A DNA stretch of 64,000 bases, from positions 1,240,001 to 1,304,000 of the forward strand of contig JADCRB010000018.1 in the NCBI GenBank assembly GCA_021464245.1. Reading direction: 5' to 3'. The notes under the pieces were generated by a model, which made no database searches, was not told where the DNA came from, and saw only the letters and a list, made by a program, of their open reading frames with translations. The stretch comes from Carallia brachiata. Its lineage: Eukaryota; Streptophyta; Magnoliopsida; Malpighiales; Rhizophoraceae. Shown piece by piece: positions 37,766 through 48,548 of the stretch. Every line of letters starts with the position of its first letter. Positions within the stretch are counted from its first letter, which is position 1. Both the position numbers and the translations under genes were made by a program.

Positions 37766-38606
37766 TGTAAACACAGAAAAAAAAAAAGGAGGCAATCTAG
37801 AAGGTCAGCTTCTAGAAAAAGAAAAAATTCAAAGTTAGGCACCAACGAGAAGAAAAAAAAAAAAAAGGGTTAGCAAAAGGTTGGTGGCACAGTACCACAC
37901 AGTGCCACCCAAAAAGCCTATAAATAGGCAGAACCAATGGCCATTTGCCAAGAGGAAACAAAAGACAAAAAAAAAACAAAGGACGAGACAGCAACAATTG
38001 CGAATTGGAATTGCAAATCCAATTTGCAATTGTCCCAAAGAGAAAACATTCTCTTCCATACGTTTTATATTTTGGGCATATACACTTTATACGTCATTAA
38101 GTGCGATCTTCTAAAGTAAAGGCCTAAAATATTTATCATACACATTTTCAAAAATATTTTGGGTATACACTCTCCAGTCGCCTCAAATCAGAATCTGAGA
38201 GAGAAAATATCCAAAATATCAAAATACTGCAAATCCGGCTGGATTAAACCTCAAACGGCCCTCAGAAAAATCCAGGCAGTTCATCCGAGAATAAGTCCTT
38301 TCGACCTTCGGTGAAATTAAGCCATATCGGCTCAGATCAGGTCTCTGCGGTTCTTAACCGTAGTCAAAACGTTCAAATCAGATCCAGTTTCAGTCTACCC
38401 AATTCAAGAAAAAGCTGTGGAAATTATTTCTGTCAAGATCAAGCTAGTGCAGCCCTTGACGGAGTCAAAAACAGGAGCATTAATCGGAAGATCTACTCAA
38501 AGATCGACCCCACATAAATTTCTTTTTATTTTACAATTTTTTATTATAATTTGTTTATGTATATTTTTGAGTCTAACTGTTACAGATTCAAAATTTACCC
38601 GTCACA
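37766..38606 (+). repeat. 3' LTR of copy A
   Basis: Direct repeat of the 5' LTR, preceded by the polypurine tract and followed by the target duplication CTAAA (38607-38611). It differs from the 5' LTR by scattered substitutions and by a roughly 30-base extra segment. Confidence 0.9.
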
Positions 38607-38611
38607 CTAAA

Positions 38612-39634
38612 ATTTAGTAAATTAATTTTTTTTTTTATTGAAAAATGTAAAGTTTGACCTTGGGCCATCTAGACCTTCAGGTGCTTTGTTATTGGTACAT
38701 TTGGCATATACTTTTACTAGTCATGCTGTGTGACCCGACCCGAATAATTAACAAAAGAAAAAATGTAAAGGGGCAGGGAATTGTGTCCCGGCGTTTAGCC
38801 TAATGGCTAGCGAAAAATTATCGAAAAATATTTTTTTTTAATAAAACAAAAGTTTAAGATATTATTAAATATATTTAAAATTATATTAAATACTACATAT
38901 TGGCAATATAATTTTTTTGGCTCCAAAAAAAATATTATTATCAAATGAAAAAATAGTAGATAATTAGACATTCTGATCATACTTGTGACTATATTGTATT
39001 AATTTTTTTTAAAAAAATTAAGATTTAAGAATAACACTAATTATATTTAAAATAATATTAAATATATTTAAATTTTGTTTAAAAAAAAACAAGAAGGAGT
39101 ATAGCCAAAGATTTGGCCATGTAACCATTCCCTATGAAGTATCAACATAGTTCATTCTCCATTTCTATAAAAGAATTGAGTTTTTTTTTTCTTTTTTTAA
39201 TTCCTGTTGTGCATGCTATTCTAATTCCCACCAATTTAATGATGGAGATAGAACTCACTATTTATTAGCTTTCAACCAGTACTAAAACAACAATGAAGTG
39301 AAGAATGAATATTTATCATTGCCTTACCCATTCAAATGTTAAATATTGTCCTTTTTTTTAGATTATAATTTTCAGATGTTAGGATAGAACCATCTCACTA
39401 ATTAAGACAACAAGAGAATTATTGACAAGACTCTGCACTTGTTTTTTCTTTTTTTTTTTTTTCGGTCAAATGCTTGTTTAAACTTACATTTTGTACAATC
39501 TATTTACCTCGCACAAATATAGAAAAAAAAATGAAAAAATTATATACTTGGTTAAATTTAAAATAATTGCAGAAATTTGCAAAAAAAAAAAATTGCAGAA
39601 ATGTCATTTTAAGTCACCTAATCAGACCAAAATG
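38612..39634. other. Intergenic, AT-rich
   Basis: No gene is recognised. It contains two versions of an AT-rich phrase (TTAAAATAATATTAAATATATTTAAA-like, broken here by substitutions) that also occurs at about 25945-26000 and 44860-44895. Confidence 0.45.
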
Positions 39635-39895
39635 CACTTAATATACCTTGGCTTAGGCTTGGACAGTTTCTTAGACAGTATCGTGCCCGCAACGAGATGG
39701 GGCCAATACCAAAAGCCTTTGTACTGTATGAGATCCGCATTCCATCCTCCATGTCTTGGCAGGCTTGAGATAATTTTTTCGCACTCACTATAAATTTCTG
39801 AGTCTTTCGTTTCACTTTCCTCAGCATAGCTGTTTTGGCTTGGTAAGGAAAAGGAGGGTGCCATTCCTAGCTGTAAGATCAAAAACCAAGTTTAG
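39635..39895 (-). pseudogene. Sulfotransferase N-terminal gene fragment, inverted
   Basis: On the - strand, the ATG at 39864 opens about 75 codons nearly identical to the N-terminus of the sulfotransferase at 47534-48548 (MAPSFSLPSQNSYAEESE..., SSLPRHGGWNADLIQY, GFWYWPHLVAGTILSKKL). Similarity ends abruptly after KPKPR, before the PAPS-binding loop. About 25 bases upstream of the ATG are also shared. No PAPS-binding or catalytic segment remains, so it cannot be an active enzyme. It keeps the base whose loss frameshifts the long copy. Confidence 0.88.
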
Positions 39896-41742
39896 GATGA
39901 TGGTTTAGACAGGAAATTAGTTAACTTTGAATATCTATGTCGTATAATATAAGTGACAATTGTAGACCCAAATTAAAAAAGAAAAAAAAGTTACAATTGA
40001 GCATAAATAATTAACCTTGGTTATCATACCAGTAAATTTGCCATATGTTTAAGAGGTCAAAGCCACGATTTACAACAGATTGCCTTCTCATTATTAACTA
40101 AGATCAGGAATTTGAAAAACATGAAATATAGTGTTACATACATATAACATATGCCATTCCATAATCATGTTTAACAACTGACTAACACCTTTAGCAGAAT
40201 ATTAAATTGTGAAGAGAAAAAAAATGAATAAACGTGTAAACTGGTTACACATTCAACAGAATTTTGTTAAGATTTACATATAAGTAACATTACGTGAACA
40301 TGCTTAATAAGGCAAGCAGAAGACATGTAGTTAAGCCAATGATATTTAACTGTTTATCTATTTTTTCTTTTTTTAAATTCAATACATTTTTTAATTTAAT
40401 GGTTTAGTTCTTTGGGCACCTACCACACTTCCACAGTTACATTGCCAAAAAAATTTTCGGTTTTTGTATGATCGGCGTTGGTTATGAATTTCTTGTATTT
40501 CTAATTATATTCTATGAATTTTGAAAATTCTTGTAAACTTTGACATGAAAGTCATAAAATTTTTTGGATCAAAAGGCCATAAAATTTTATCATTCTCGTA
40601 AATATTATTCAAAATTTTAAACTCGAATTGGATCCCTTAATGATTAAAATATTTATTTTTTCCTTAGTACTCAAATATAATAATCATTTATAAATTATTT
40701 CTCTTAATACTCAAATATTAAGAATGTGTTGGCAATTTCGGGGCGCATAGTCTTCTAAGGGAAACCCATATGATTAAACCTCAAATTTCCATTCTAAATT
40801 ATTGAATTCAAATTCTAAGAAAGTAATAGTTTTATTATGTTAGATAAGAGTTATCTCATTCTATATCTCATGACTTAATAAACCTTCTGATAAAAAAAAA
40901 AAAACTACCCATGCCTTGGATACCCTGTTGGCAAAGTATATATATATTGTTCCATTAGAACTGATAGAGTAGCATTAAGGGACAAAAAACATATGCGAGG
41001 AAGATCTGGATTTTGAACTACAGATTTTGCTGTTAGTGGTCATTATATTCAATCACTTAGGTTATACTCAATCTACATAAATATACCATATTAATAACGA
41101 GAAGGAATCCGAATAAAACTAAAAACGATTGATTAGATTTTGACTAATTGAAAATGGGTAACAATTCGAGTATCGCTCTTGCAAAAAGTCAATAATGGAG
41201 AAAGTTCAGCTTCATACTTCATCCCTTGACAATCGATAGATCTTAAAAATGGTTAATTATTACAGATAATGCCATAACTAGAGATTCGCTTACGTTGAAA
41301 TCTTATTAAATAAATCACCAAAAGACAATAAAGAGTATTGTGAAGCAATTAAAAACGACCATTATAGAGCTAGAGTGTTCAATTTTGCCTATCAAGCTTG
41401 AAACTTTGACAGTCCCTTGTTTTTTTTAATACTGATTAGCTTGAAGGCAAAATTGCAACTTTATACTGAACAAATTTTAACAATTTTACCAGGAAGAAGT
41501 CCAATTGGAAAATAATATCATAAATTAATTAGCCCCCACATGAAATTTTAGGCTCCAAAAGGGGCCTTACTCATGAAATTGAAAATTAATGGTGTTCCAA
41601 AATTGGGCGTCTAATCATCTAAAATGATCATATTCTTCTTATAGCCAAGTTGGGACCCAATTAATTGTTAGTGCGTGTGAATTTTAGAACAGGACTTTGA
41701 GGTAAAAAAAAAACAAAAAAACAAAGAGCACCAACTTGTCAG
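39896..41742. other. Intergenic, AT-rich, no recognised gene
   Basis: No ORF of note and no recognised repeat apart from homopolymer and AT-rich tracts. Confidence 0.5.
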
Positions 41743-42222
41743 CAAAGTTGTCAGAACCGGACTGATCATCGAACCGGAAATATTAATGGGTCAAAATTCA
41801 ACTGGTTGAACCGGTCGAACCGATATTTGAACCGGTATTTAATAATATATACGTGTATAAAAGTAATTATAAAAATAATATTTATAGATAGTGATTAAAT
41901 ATTAATTTTTGTAATTTTAAAGATGAAATTGAAATTTTTAATAGATTTAGGACTAAATTGAACTTTTAAATTAAAGTTAACGACTTAAATTATAATTTAA
42001 ATAATATTTAGGGTCAAATTGTAATTTATGAATTTTTTAATTTTATTGGACCGGTCTAACTGGTCCGATTTTCACCAATTTTTGCCGGTTCTTGACTGAT
42101 TTTTTCCAGTTTTGACAGGTCCGAATCACCTTTTAAAATTTACTTAAACTGATCCGGACTACCGACCAGTCCCCGATTCAATTGATCTGACTGATCGATC
42201 TGATCCAGTTTTAAAAACAGTG
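41743..42222 (+). mobile_element. hAT-type MITE with 8-bp target duplication
   Basis: Flanked by the perfect duplication CTTGTCAG (41735-41742 and 42223-42230). The ends read CAAAGTTGTCAG... and ...TTTAAAAACAGTG, imperfect inverted termini with hAT-style CA...TG ends. The 480-bp body is non-coding and rich in AACCGG and GGTCCGA words near both ends. It is the same family as the SSL insertion at 19005-19468. Confidence 0.85.
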
Positions 42223-42581
42223 CTTGTCAGTGAAAACGGCGCCAGTTTCCAAAAGCTGAAAACTTTCAACTACGTGTTAAGGCCAATTGGATATATTTCA
42301 TTTGATTTATTTGTTGCCACCCTTTCGTTCATTCATCGTGGACTTTGACAATTTAATGCCTGTTGGTTCTTGATGTAGGTCAAAAGTCCAGGTTCAATTT
42401 TGCCTGGTCAAAATTGAACGAAATTGGCACAGATCATGTAAAGATAGTCATTTTGGACCTCCGACGATTCAAAACTAGCAGATAGCGTCATGGCATAGCA
42501 AATTTGCTTTTGCTCTCAGGAGACATTTCCTTTTTATTTAGAACTCCATTGCACAAACACAGAAGTGTACAGATATATATA

Positions 42582-43048
42582 GGGATAAATATTTTTAAAG
42601 TCCTAAACTTTTAAATTTTTTTACATTTGAGTCCTAAATCTTTTTAACATTTCATTTGAGTTCTAAATCTTTTAATTTTTTACTATATCAGTCTTTTAAA
42701 TTACGAAAAGTAGTCAATCTATTAATAAGTGAGTTTAATTTAATAAAAATCATTTAAAAAAGCTTAAATACATGAGTTAAATATTTTTTTCATCAACAAA
42801 TATACGAATTAAATAGGCAACATGTATATTTTTTTATAAAAAAGACATTCAATTCATATATTTAATCTTTGTTAAATAATTTTTTGTAAAGTTAAAATTA
42901 TTTTTTAATAGATTGATCACTTTTGTTAAATAGAAGGACTAATTTGGTAGAAAATTAAAAAGTTTAGGACTCAAATGAAATGTCAAAAAGGTTTAGGACT
43001 CAAACGTAAAAAAATCTAAAGGTTTAGGACTAAAAAAATCTTTATCCT
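42582..43048. mobile_element. Mutator-like MITE, copy 1, 10-bp target duplication
   Basis: Flanked by the perfect duplication GATATATATA (42572-42581 and 43049-43058). It has long inverted termini, left GGGATAAATATTTTTAAAGTCC and right, read inverted, AGGATAAAGATTTTTTTAGTCC. The 467-bp body is non-coding and closely matches 45886-46385. The 10-bp duplication fits the Mutator superfamily. Confidence 0.85.
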
Positions 43049-43058
43049 GATATATATA

Positions 43059-45875
43059 TCTAGATTATATATATATATATATATAATATATATATATATA
43101 ATATTTTCACTGCTTAAATAATATTATACTTTTTCATATAAATATCCACCATATTACTACAAATCTTATTTATATTATATAAAAAAATATTATTAATATT
43201 ATATAAAACTAGTAATATAAAATATTTTGAGCATAATATACAATGTTTTTAGTTTTCAAATAAATTTATAAAATTTGTGTCTAATAAACATTTCTCGTCT
43301 ATTTTTCTTGTCTAACGACATTGGCGAAGAAGATAAGATATCATTGTCCCAACATCGCCGCGCGCGCCTCCAAGGCAAAGTCAAATGATGCCACGCCAGT
43401 GGCATATGGGTCAAACAAGCAACCGCAGCCATCCACAAAAGCTAAGCTTTATCTTCTCCATAATGTTTTTTTTTCTTAAATAACACCGAGTAGTTTAAAA
43501 TATATAATAATAAATAGTTATACAGTATTTTGATAATTTATTAAATTTTTATTTTTATATATTAAATTATTTAATAATTTATATTAATTTATAATTATTT
43601 TAAAATTATTTAAATGAAATTACTAAATTTTTTCTTCTGAATAATTGCTCGATGTATTGACAATAGATTTTTCAATTTGTTAGACCAGTTCAAATAATGC
43701 AAATGGGAGTCTGCCCTTCCCTCACAATACCTCCAAATAATTTGATCTAGAAAAATATTCAAGGTTCATAGGCCAACCTTAATTTAGTTTATTTGTGGCT
43801 GTTGCGACCTGCTAGCTTTGAATTCTGAGTCTACAATGGCTTCTTCTTTACATCTGTTCTTCTGATGAAACTTTCGTTGAACTTTGACAAGCCAAAATTG
43901 AACCCAAGACTTTTGACCAAGATCTACATCTAATCAACTAAAATACAATGAGATAGAGATCCTGTTACGTACAGACATGGATATCAAAGATACATTCCAC
44001 GAGCATTGCCACGTGCATCCGAGTAACATTCAAAAAACAAGGTGTATCAATAGATAATTCATCAGCTGTTTATATCATGATTTATCCATTGCCACGTGCA
44101 TGTGAGCAACATTCAAAAAACAAGGTATATCAACTGATATTTTTGTTCGCTACTAAGCAACAAAAATCTAAGCCAAATAGCTTGTTTAATCAACTAATGT
44201 TGTGCCTTATTTGCTAACATGCCAAAATATTCAAGTTGATTGGTAATCTTATTCTATATATTTCATCCTGTGGTCCATTATATTTTTATCTATATCGAGA
44301 CTAATGTTAGAAGATTTATGAAAACTTACTTGCTCTTACATATTGCTTATTAAATTTTGACTTTTTTGGGATTTAGTTGATGTTGGGAGGGAGACATTTT
44401 CTCCAAGTGAGATATGAATTTTGAACGTCAGCTCTCATTCTAAACTTTAAGTTTAATGGCCACTATACTTAATTGTTTTACACATTTTGATTTATGACAT
44501 GGAGGATGCACTTACTTTAATAACCAAGCCAACCGTGGAGTAACCTGCTTTTTATCTCCTTTGCGTTGAATTGAAGACTCTGGAACATGGAACAAGAAAC
44601 AAATGGCGGACATGGTCGGGTACCAGAGAGTAAGGAATGGCAGCCACCGAAGACATTGTTACAAATAATCCCTCTTGACCATTACAATGCAGAACTCAAC
44701 TTTAACTTCAGAGATGTCTTCGTTAAAGAGTTGGAATTTTCGACCATCATCGGATAATAAATTTTGACACAGAGAAAAAGTACATGGTTGACGTTTGGCC
44801 ATACTGCATTAGAATAAAAAAATTGATTTTTTTAAATCAAAATTTAACCATACTTTATATTTAAAATAATACTAAATATATTTAAATTTTAATTTTTTAA
44901 AAAAGTATGGCGAACCATTTGAACAACGCGTTTGGCCATCTAATGGTAACATAAATATCACTTATTCACAAACATAAAAATAAGATTGTATTTTAAAGTG
45001 CGACTATTGCTTTGCCCATCCCTTGAGTAGGCCACAATACTAAATTTATGTCTAATGTTTTGGTTAATGTTTAATTATAGATAAAATATTTTATTTTTAC
45101 AAAACTTATCCCTCATGTTTTCTTTATGAAATAAATTGATATTTTTCTATTATCTAACTATTAAATTTACTAAAGTTTACATTATCAACTCATCATGTTA
45201 TATAATCACAGCTTACTAAAATGTCATATCATTAAAAAATGATAGCATGATATTTTTTTTTAATATTTTTCATTTGTCTCCTAATTTTTAGAATTTAATA
45301 AAAAAGTTAATGAAAGAAATAAAATAAAACGCTATCTCATCATATTTTTAATAACATGCCACTCTATTAACAAATAGTTTGATGACATGAGGAATAGTTA
45401 GTGTATAACTCAACAAATTTAACAACCAAATTACATAGAAGTATCAAATTATCTTACGGTAAAAATATGGAAGACCGATTTTGTAAAAATAAAACATTAT
45501 ATTTATAATTAAATATTAACTTAAATATTAGATACTAATTTAATATTTTAGCCGAGTATTAAATATTATGCGGTGTGCCTGGTGGCCGTGCGAAACTCTG
45601 CTAATCACCAATTTGTCTCAATTCAACACGGAGAAAAAGTTTAATGCCACACAGTGCGGCCATGCTCAAAAACAAAACAAAAAAAAAATGTAATATACAC
45701 CTAATAAATAAAATGTAACTGTTTTAATAATTTATATTTATTTAAATTTTTTAAAATTATAAAAATTTATTTTTTTAAAATATACCATACAAGATTTATA
45801 TTCTTAAATTTTATAATAATATTTATCTAATTTTTAATTTTAATTTTTTTTATATTTTATAAATATAATTATGCT
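43059..45875. other. Intergenic, no recognised gene
   Basis: AT-rich, with a (TA)n run at about 43067-43101. It includes a GC-rich island near 43355-43400 and a CACGTG-containing direct repeat at 44004-44142. The ORF at 43256-43438 shows no recognisable domain. Confidence 0.5.
44004..44142. repeat. Direct repeat with G-box, about 50 bp each, spaced about 85 bp
   Basis: The phrase CATTGCCACGTGCAT...AACATTCAAAAAACAAGGTRTATCAA occurs at about 44004-44050 and again at about 44087-44133. Each copy contains the G-box CACGTG. No nearby gene start is recognised, so a regulatory role is not supported. Confidence 0.7.
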
Positions 45876-45885
45876 GAACTATAAG

Positions 45886-46385
45886 GGGATAAATATTTTT
45901 AAAGTCCTAAACTTTTAGATTTTTTTACGTTTGAGTTCTAAACCTTTTTAACATTTCATTTGAATCCTAAATCTTTTAATTTTTTACTATATCAGTCCTT
46001 TAAATTACGAAAAGTAGTCAGTCTATTAATAAGTGAGTTTAATTTAATAAAAATCATTTAAAAAAGTTTAAATACATGAGTTAAATATTTTTTTCATCAA
46101 CAAAATATGCATATTAAATATTTTTTTAATCAACAAATATACGAATTAAATAGGCAACATGTATATTTTTTTATAAAAAAGACATTCAATTCATATATTT
46201 AATCTTTTTTAAATAATTTTTTGTAAAGTTAAAATTATTTTTTAATAGATTGATCACTTTTGTTAAACAGAGGGACTAATTTGGTAGAAAATCAAAAAAT
46301 TTAAGACTCAAATAAAATGTTAAAAAGGTTTAGGATTCAAAAATAAAAAAATCTAAAAATTTAGGATTAAAAAAGTCCTTATTCC
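45886..46385. mobile_element. Mutator-like MITE, copy 2, 10-bp target duplication
   Basis: Flanked by the perfect duplication GAACTATAAG (45876-45885 and 46386-46395). It is 500 bp long, the same orientation and family as 42582-43048, with an extra internal duplication near 46081-46150 (TTAAATATTTTTTTNATCAACAAATAT-like, broken by substitutions) that explains most of the extra length. Confidence 0.85.
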
Positions 46386-46395
46386 GAACTATAAG

Positions 46396-47533
46396 TGGGT
46401 TGCATTTTTTTTTTTTGGTTACAAGGTCGGTTGCATTTTATTCTGTCTGTGTGCCCGCGCGCGAAAACCACGGTGATGCCAGTGAGGCCCCCACCATAGG
46501 CCCGTCCACGTAGCCTTCGGATAAGGCAAATGACAACCTCGCAGTACAAGGGGCCCTGATACTTGGGCATGTCATTTGACGCACAGGAGACGAAAGCTCC
46601 ATCTCTTTCAAAAAAGGAGGCTCTTAAGAAAATCTCGTCCCTTTAAAACAAAGAGGGACGCAGTTCTTCCATCTCAAAACTCCGTCGTTTGAATTTTTTT
46701 CCTATACAAATGAGGTCCACTCATTTATGGCTGTTATACATGCATCGGTCAAAATCAAAGGAAAAAAAGTCGGTGGAGAGGGACGCGAAAGAGATGAAAA
46801 AATTATTTTTTAACTAATTAATTTATTTATATAATAAAATATTAAATTATTATAATAAAATTTAAAAGTATTTTTTATCTATTTTTTCATTATAGAAATT
46901 CAACGTCTCATTGTAAAAAAAAACTTGATTACCCAAAAAAAATTTCGATCTATTCTGCGCCTTATTTTTTCTATCCACATAACGTAACAGAACTCAAAAT
47001 CAAAATATTTGATTCAATTTGGAGAGTCAAGGCTACTAATTTCTTGGTCAATTATTCCAACTAATTAAGAAAATTCCTCGAAGTGGCCGGCCTTGCCTGC
47101 AACAAACTCTTGTGTTTAATTGCATGCATGATACGTTTCCTTCATATTTCTCAACATTTGAATGTTTTCTACAATTACAGATTTACATTCGTACAAAATG
47201 TTTAAACTTATATTACATGGGGCTGAGTATAATATTTATGTATTTGTTATTCTAGTATATAACAAAGTCATAGATCTAAGCCGCCACTCTAAACAACTAT
47301 TTCACTTGGTCGTTGTCTTTGAACCTTGAATTCATCCCGCCACTTGCCAACGTAACCAATTTGCTTTTGTTACGTGCAGCGAATACAGTGGTGGACGATT
47401 TGTTTTGTTTTTTTGTTGCATTCAAATTACTATAAATTTGAAGGAAATCCTTTGGTTCCAGCAAGGAAACACAGCTCATCTCTTGCACTTGCATCTTTAT
47501 CTCAAATTGGGTTTTTGATCTTACAGCCAGATA
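46396..47533. other. Upstream region of the sulfotransferase
   Basis: A GC-richer stretch at about 46440-46560 is followed by AT-rich DNA. No gene is recognised. The last 25 bases before 47534 are shared with the inverted fragment at 39.6-39.9 kb. Confidence 0.5.
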
Positions 47534-48548
47534 TGGCACCCTCCTTCTACTTACCAAGCCAAAACAGCTATGCTGTGGAAAGTGAAATGAAAGACTCAGA
47601 AATTTATAGCGAGTGTGAAAAGATTATCTCGAGCCTGCCAAGCCATGGAGGATGGAATGCGGATCTCATCCAGTACGAAGGCTTTTGGTATTGGCCCCAT
47701 CTCGTTGCGGGCACGATATGTCTAAGAAACTGTTCAAGCCTAAGCCAAGTCACATAATTCTGGCTAGCTTCCCAAAATGCGGCACCACTTGGCTCAAGGC
47801 ACTCACTTTTGCCATTGCCAATCGCAGCCACTTCGATGATTCCACCAACCCTTTGCTCAAAGAGTTTTCCCACGACTGCGTGCCCTTTTACGAGCACGAT
47901 TTCATCGACAAAGTGCTGCCTCCCAGGAACCTGGAGCATCCACTCATAGCCACCCACACCTCGTTCAGATCCTTGCCAGAGTCTGTGATTGATTCAGGTT
48001 GCAAAGTCATTTACATATGCAGGGATCCCAAGGATGCATTCGTCTCTCTTTGGCACTTCTGGAGAACGTTTGCCGGGGTGGATCCTCCTCCGGTTAAGGA
48101 TGCCTTCGAGCTGTTCTGCAACGGAGTGTCGTTTTGCGGACCCTATTGGGATCATGTTCTGGGGTACTGGAATGCCAGTTTGGAACATCCTGACAAGGTG
48201 CTGTTCGTGAAATTCGATGACATGAAGAAGGACACTCTGTTTCACATCAAGAGAATGGCTGAGTTCATGGGCTACCCTTTCTCTGTGGAGGAGGAAAAGT
48301 CGGGGGCCGTCGAGAAAGTCAAGGAAATCTGCAGTTTCGAGAGCATGAAGAGTCAACAAATTAACAAAAAAGGAGATTTCTTCCCAGTCGCGGCTTTCTC
48401 CGTTGAGAAACAATCATTCTTCAGGAAAGGCAAAGTTGGAGACTGGAAGAACCATTTGACAACTGAGATGGCAGCGCGGTTGGACCAGATCATGGAGCAG
48501 AAACTGGAGGGTTCTGGACTCACATTTGCTGCCTCCTCAGATGCCTGA
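47534..48548 (+). pseudogene. Cytosolic sulfotransferase (SOT) with a one-base frameshift
   Basis: Single-exon gene, as usual for plant cytosolic sulfotransferases, which move sulfate from PAPS to hydroxyl groups of small molecules. The first frame (47534-47757) encodes MAPSFYLPSQNSYAVESE to WPHLVAGTI and then runs to a stop. The rest continues in the next frame from about 47718 to TGA 48548. That part has FPKCGTTWLKAL (PAPS 5'-phosphosulfate loop), IATHTSFRSLP (catalytic His), YICRDPKDAFVSLWHF (3'-phosphate binding) and FRKGKVGDWKNHLT (GxxGxxK). The inverted fragment at 39.7 kb reads ACGATACTGTCT where this copy reads ACGATATGTCT, so one C is missing at 47718/47719. Apart from that, the frame is open to a normal end (about 340 aa in total). 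It may be a very young pseudogene, an assembly error, or a shortened protein from the ATG at 47718 (276 aa) that keeps the PAPS motifs. The substrate is unknown. Confidence 0.88.

Larger units (their letters stand above)
34059..38606 (+). mobile_element. Complete non-autonomous LTR retrotransposon carrying a WUS-like gene (copy A)
   Basis: A 4548-bp element with two LTRs (34059-34873 and 37766-38606), both TG...CA, flanked by the perfect 5-bp duplication CTAAA. The primer-binding region TGGCACGCTCGGTGGGAC begins six bases after the 5' LTR. A polypurine tract (GAAGTGGGGG) precedes the 3' LTR. The 2.9-kb interior has no recognisable gag, protease, reverse transcriptase or integrase, so the element depends on others. 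It holds short AGCTCA-type repeats (about 35535-35640), a TATA-bearing minisatellite (35645-35920), a WUS-like homeobox ORF (36192-36815), a CACACGG-type repeat (36840-36915) and a segment reading KKLEAHELRKEGVVFFEGSL (about 37140-37200) that is also present in copy B. The LTRs are very similar to each other, so the insertion is fairly recent. The superfamily cannot be assigned. Confidence 0.9.

Noticed and set aside
43256..43438. 60-codon ORF in a GC-richer patch on the - strand
   Set aside because: No family motif; the patch contains a small inverted repeat and a GCGCGCG run, which explains the open frame.
47604..48413. Long - strand ORFs across the sulfotransferase
   Set aside because: Shadows of the + strand sulfotransferase coding frame.
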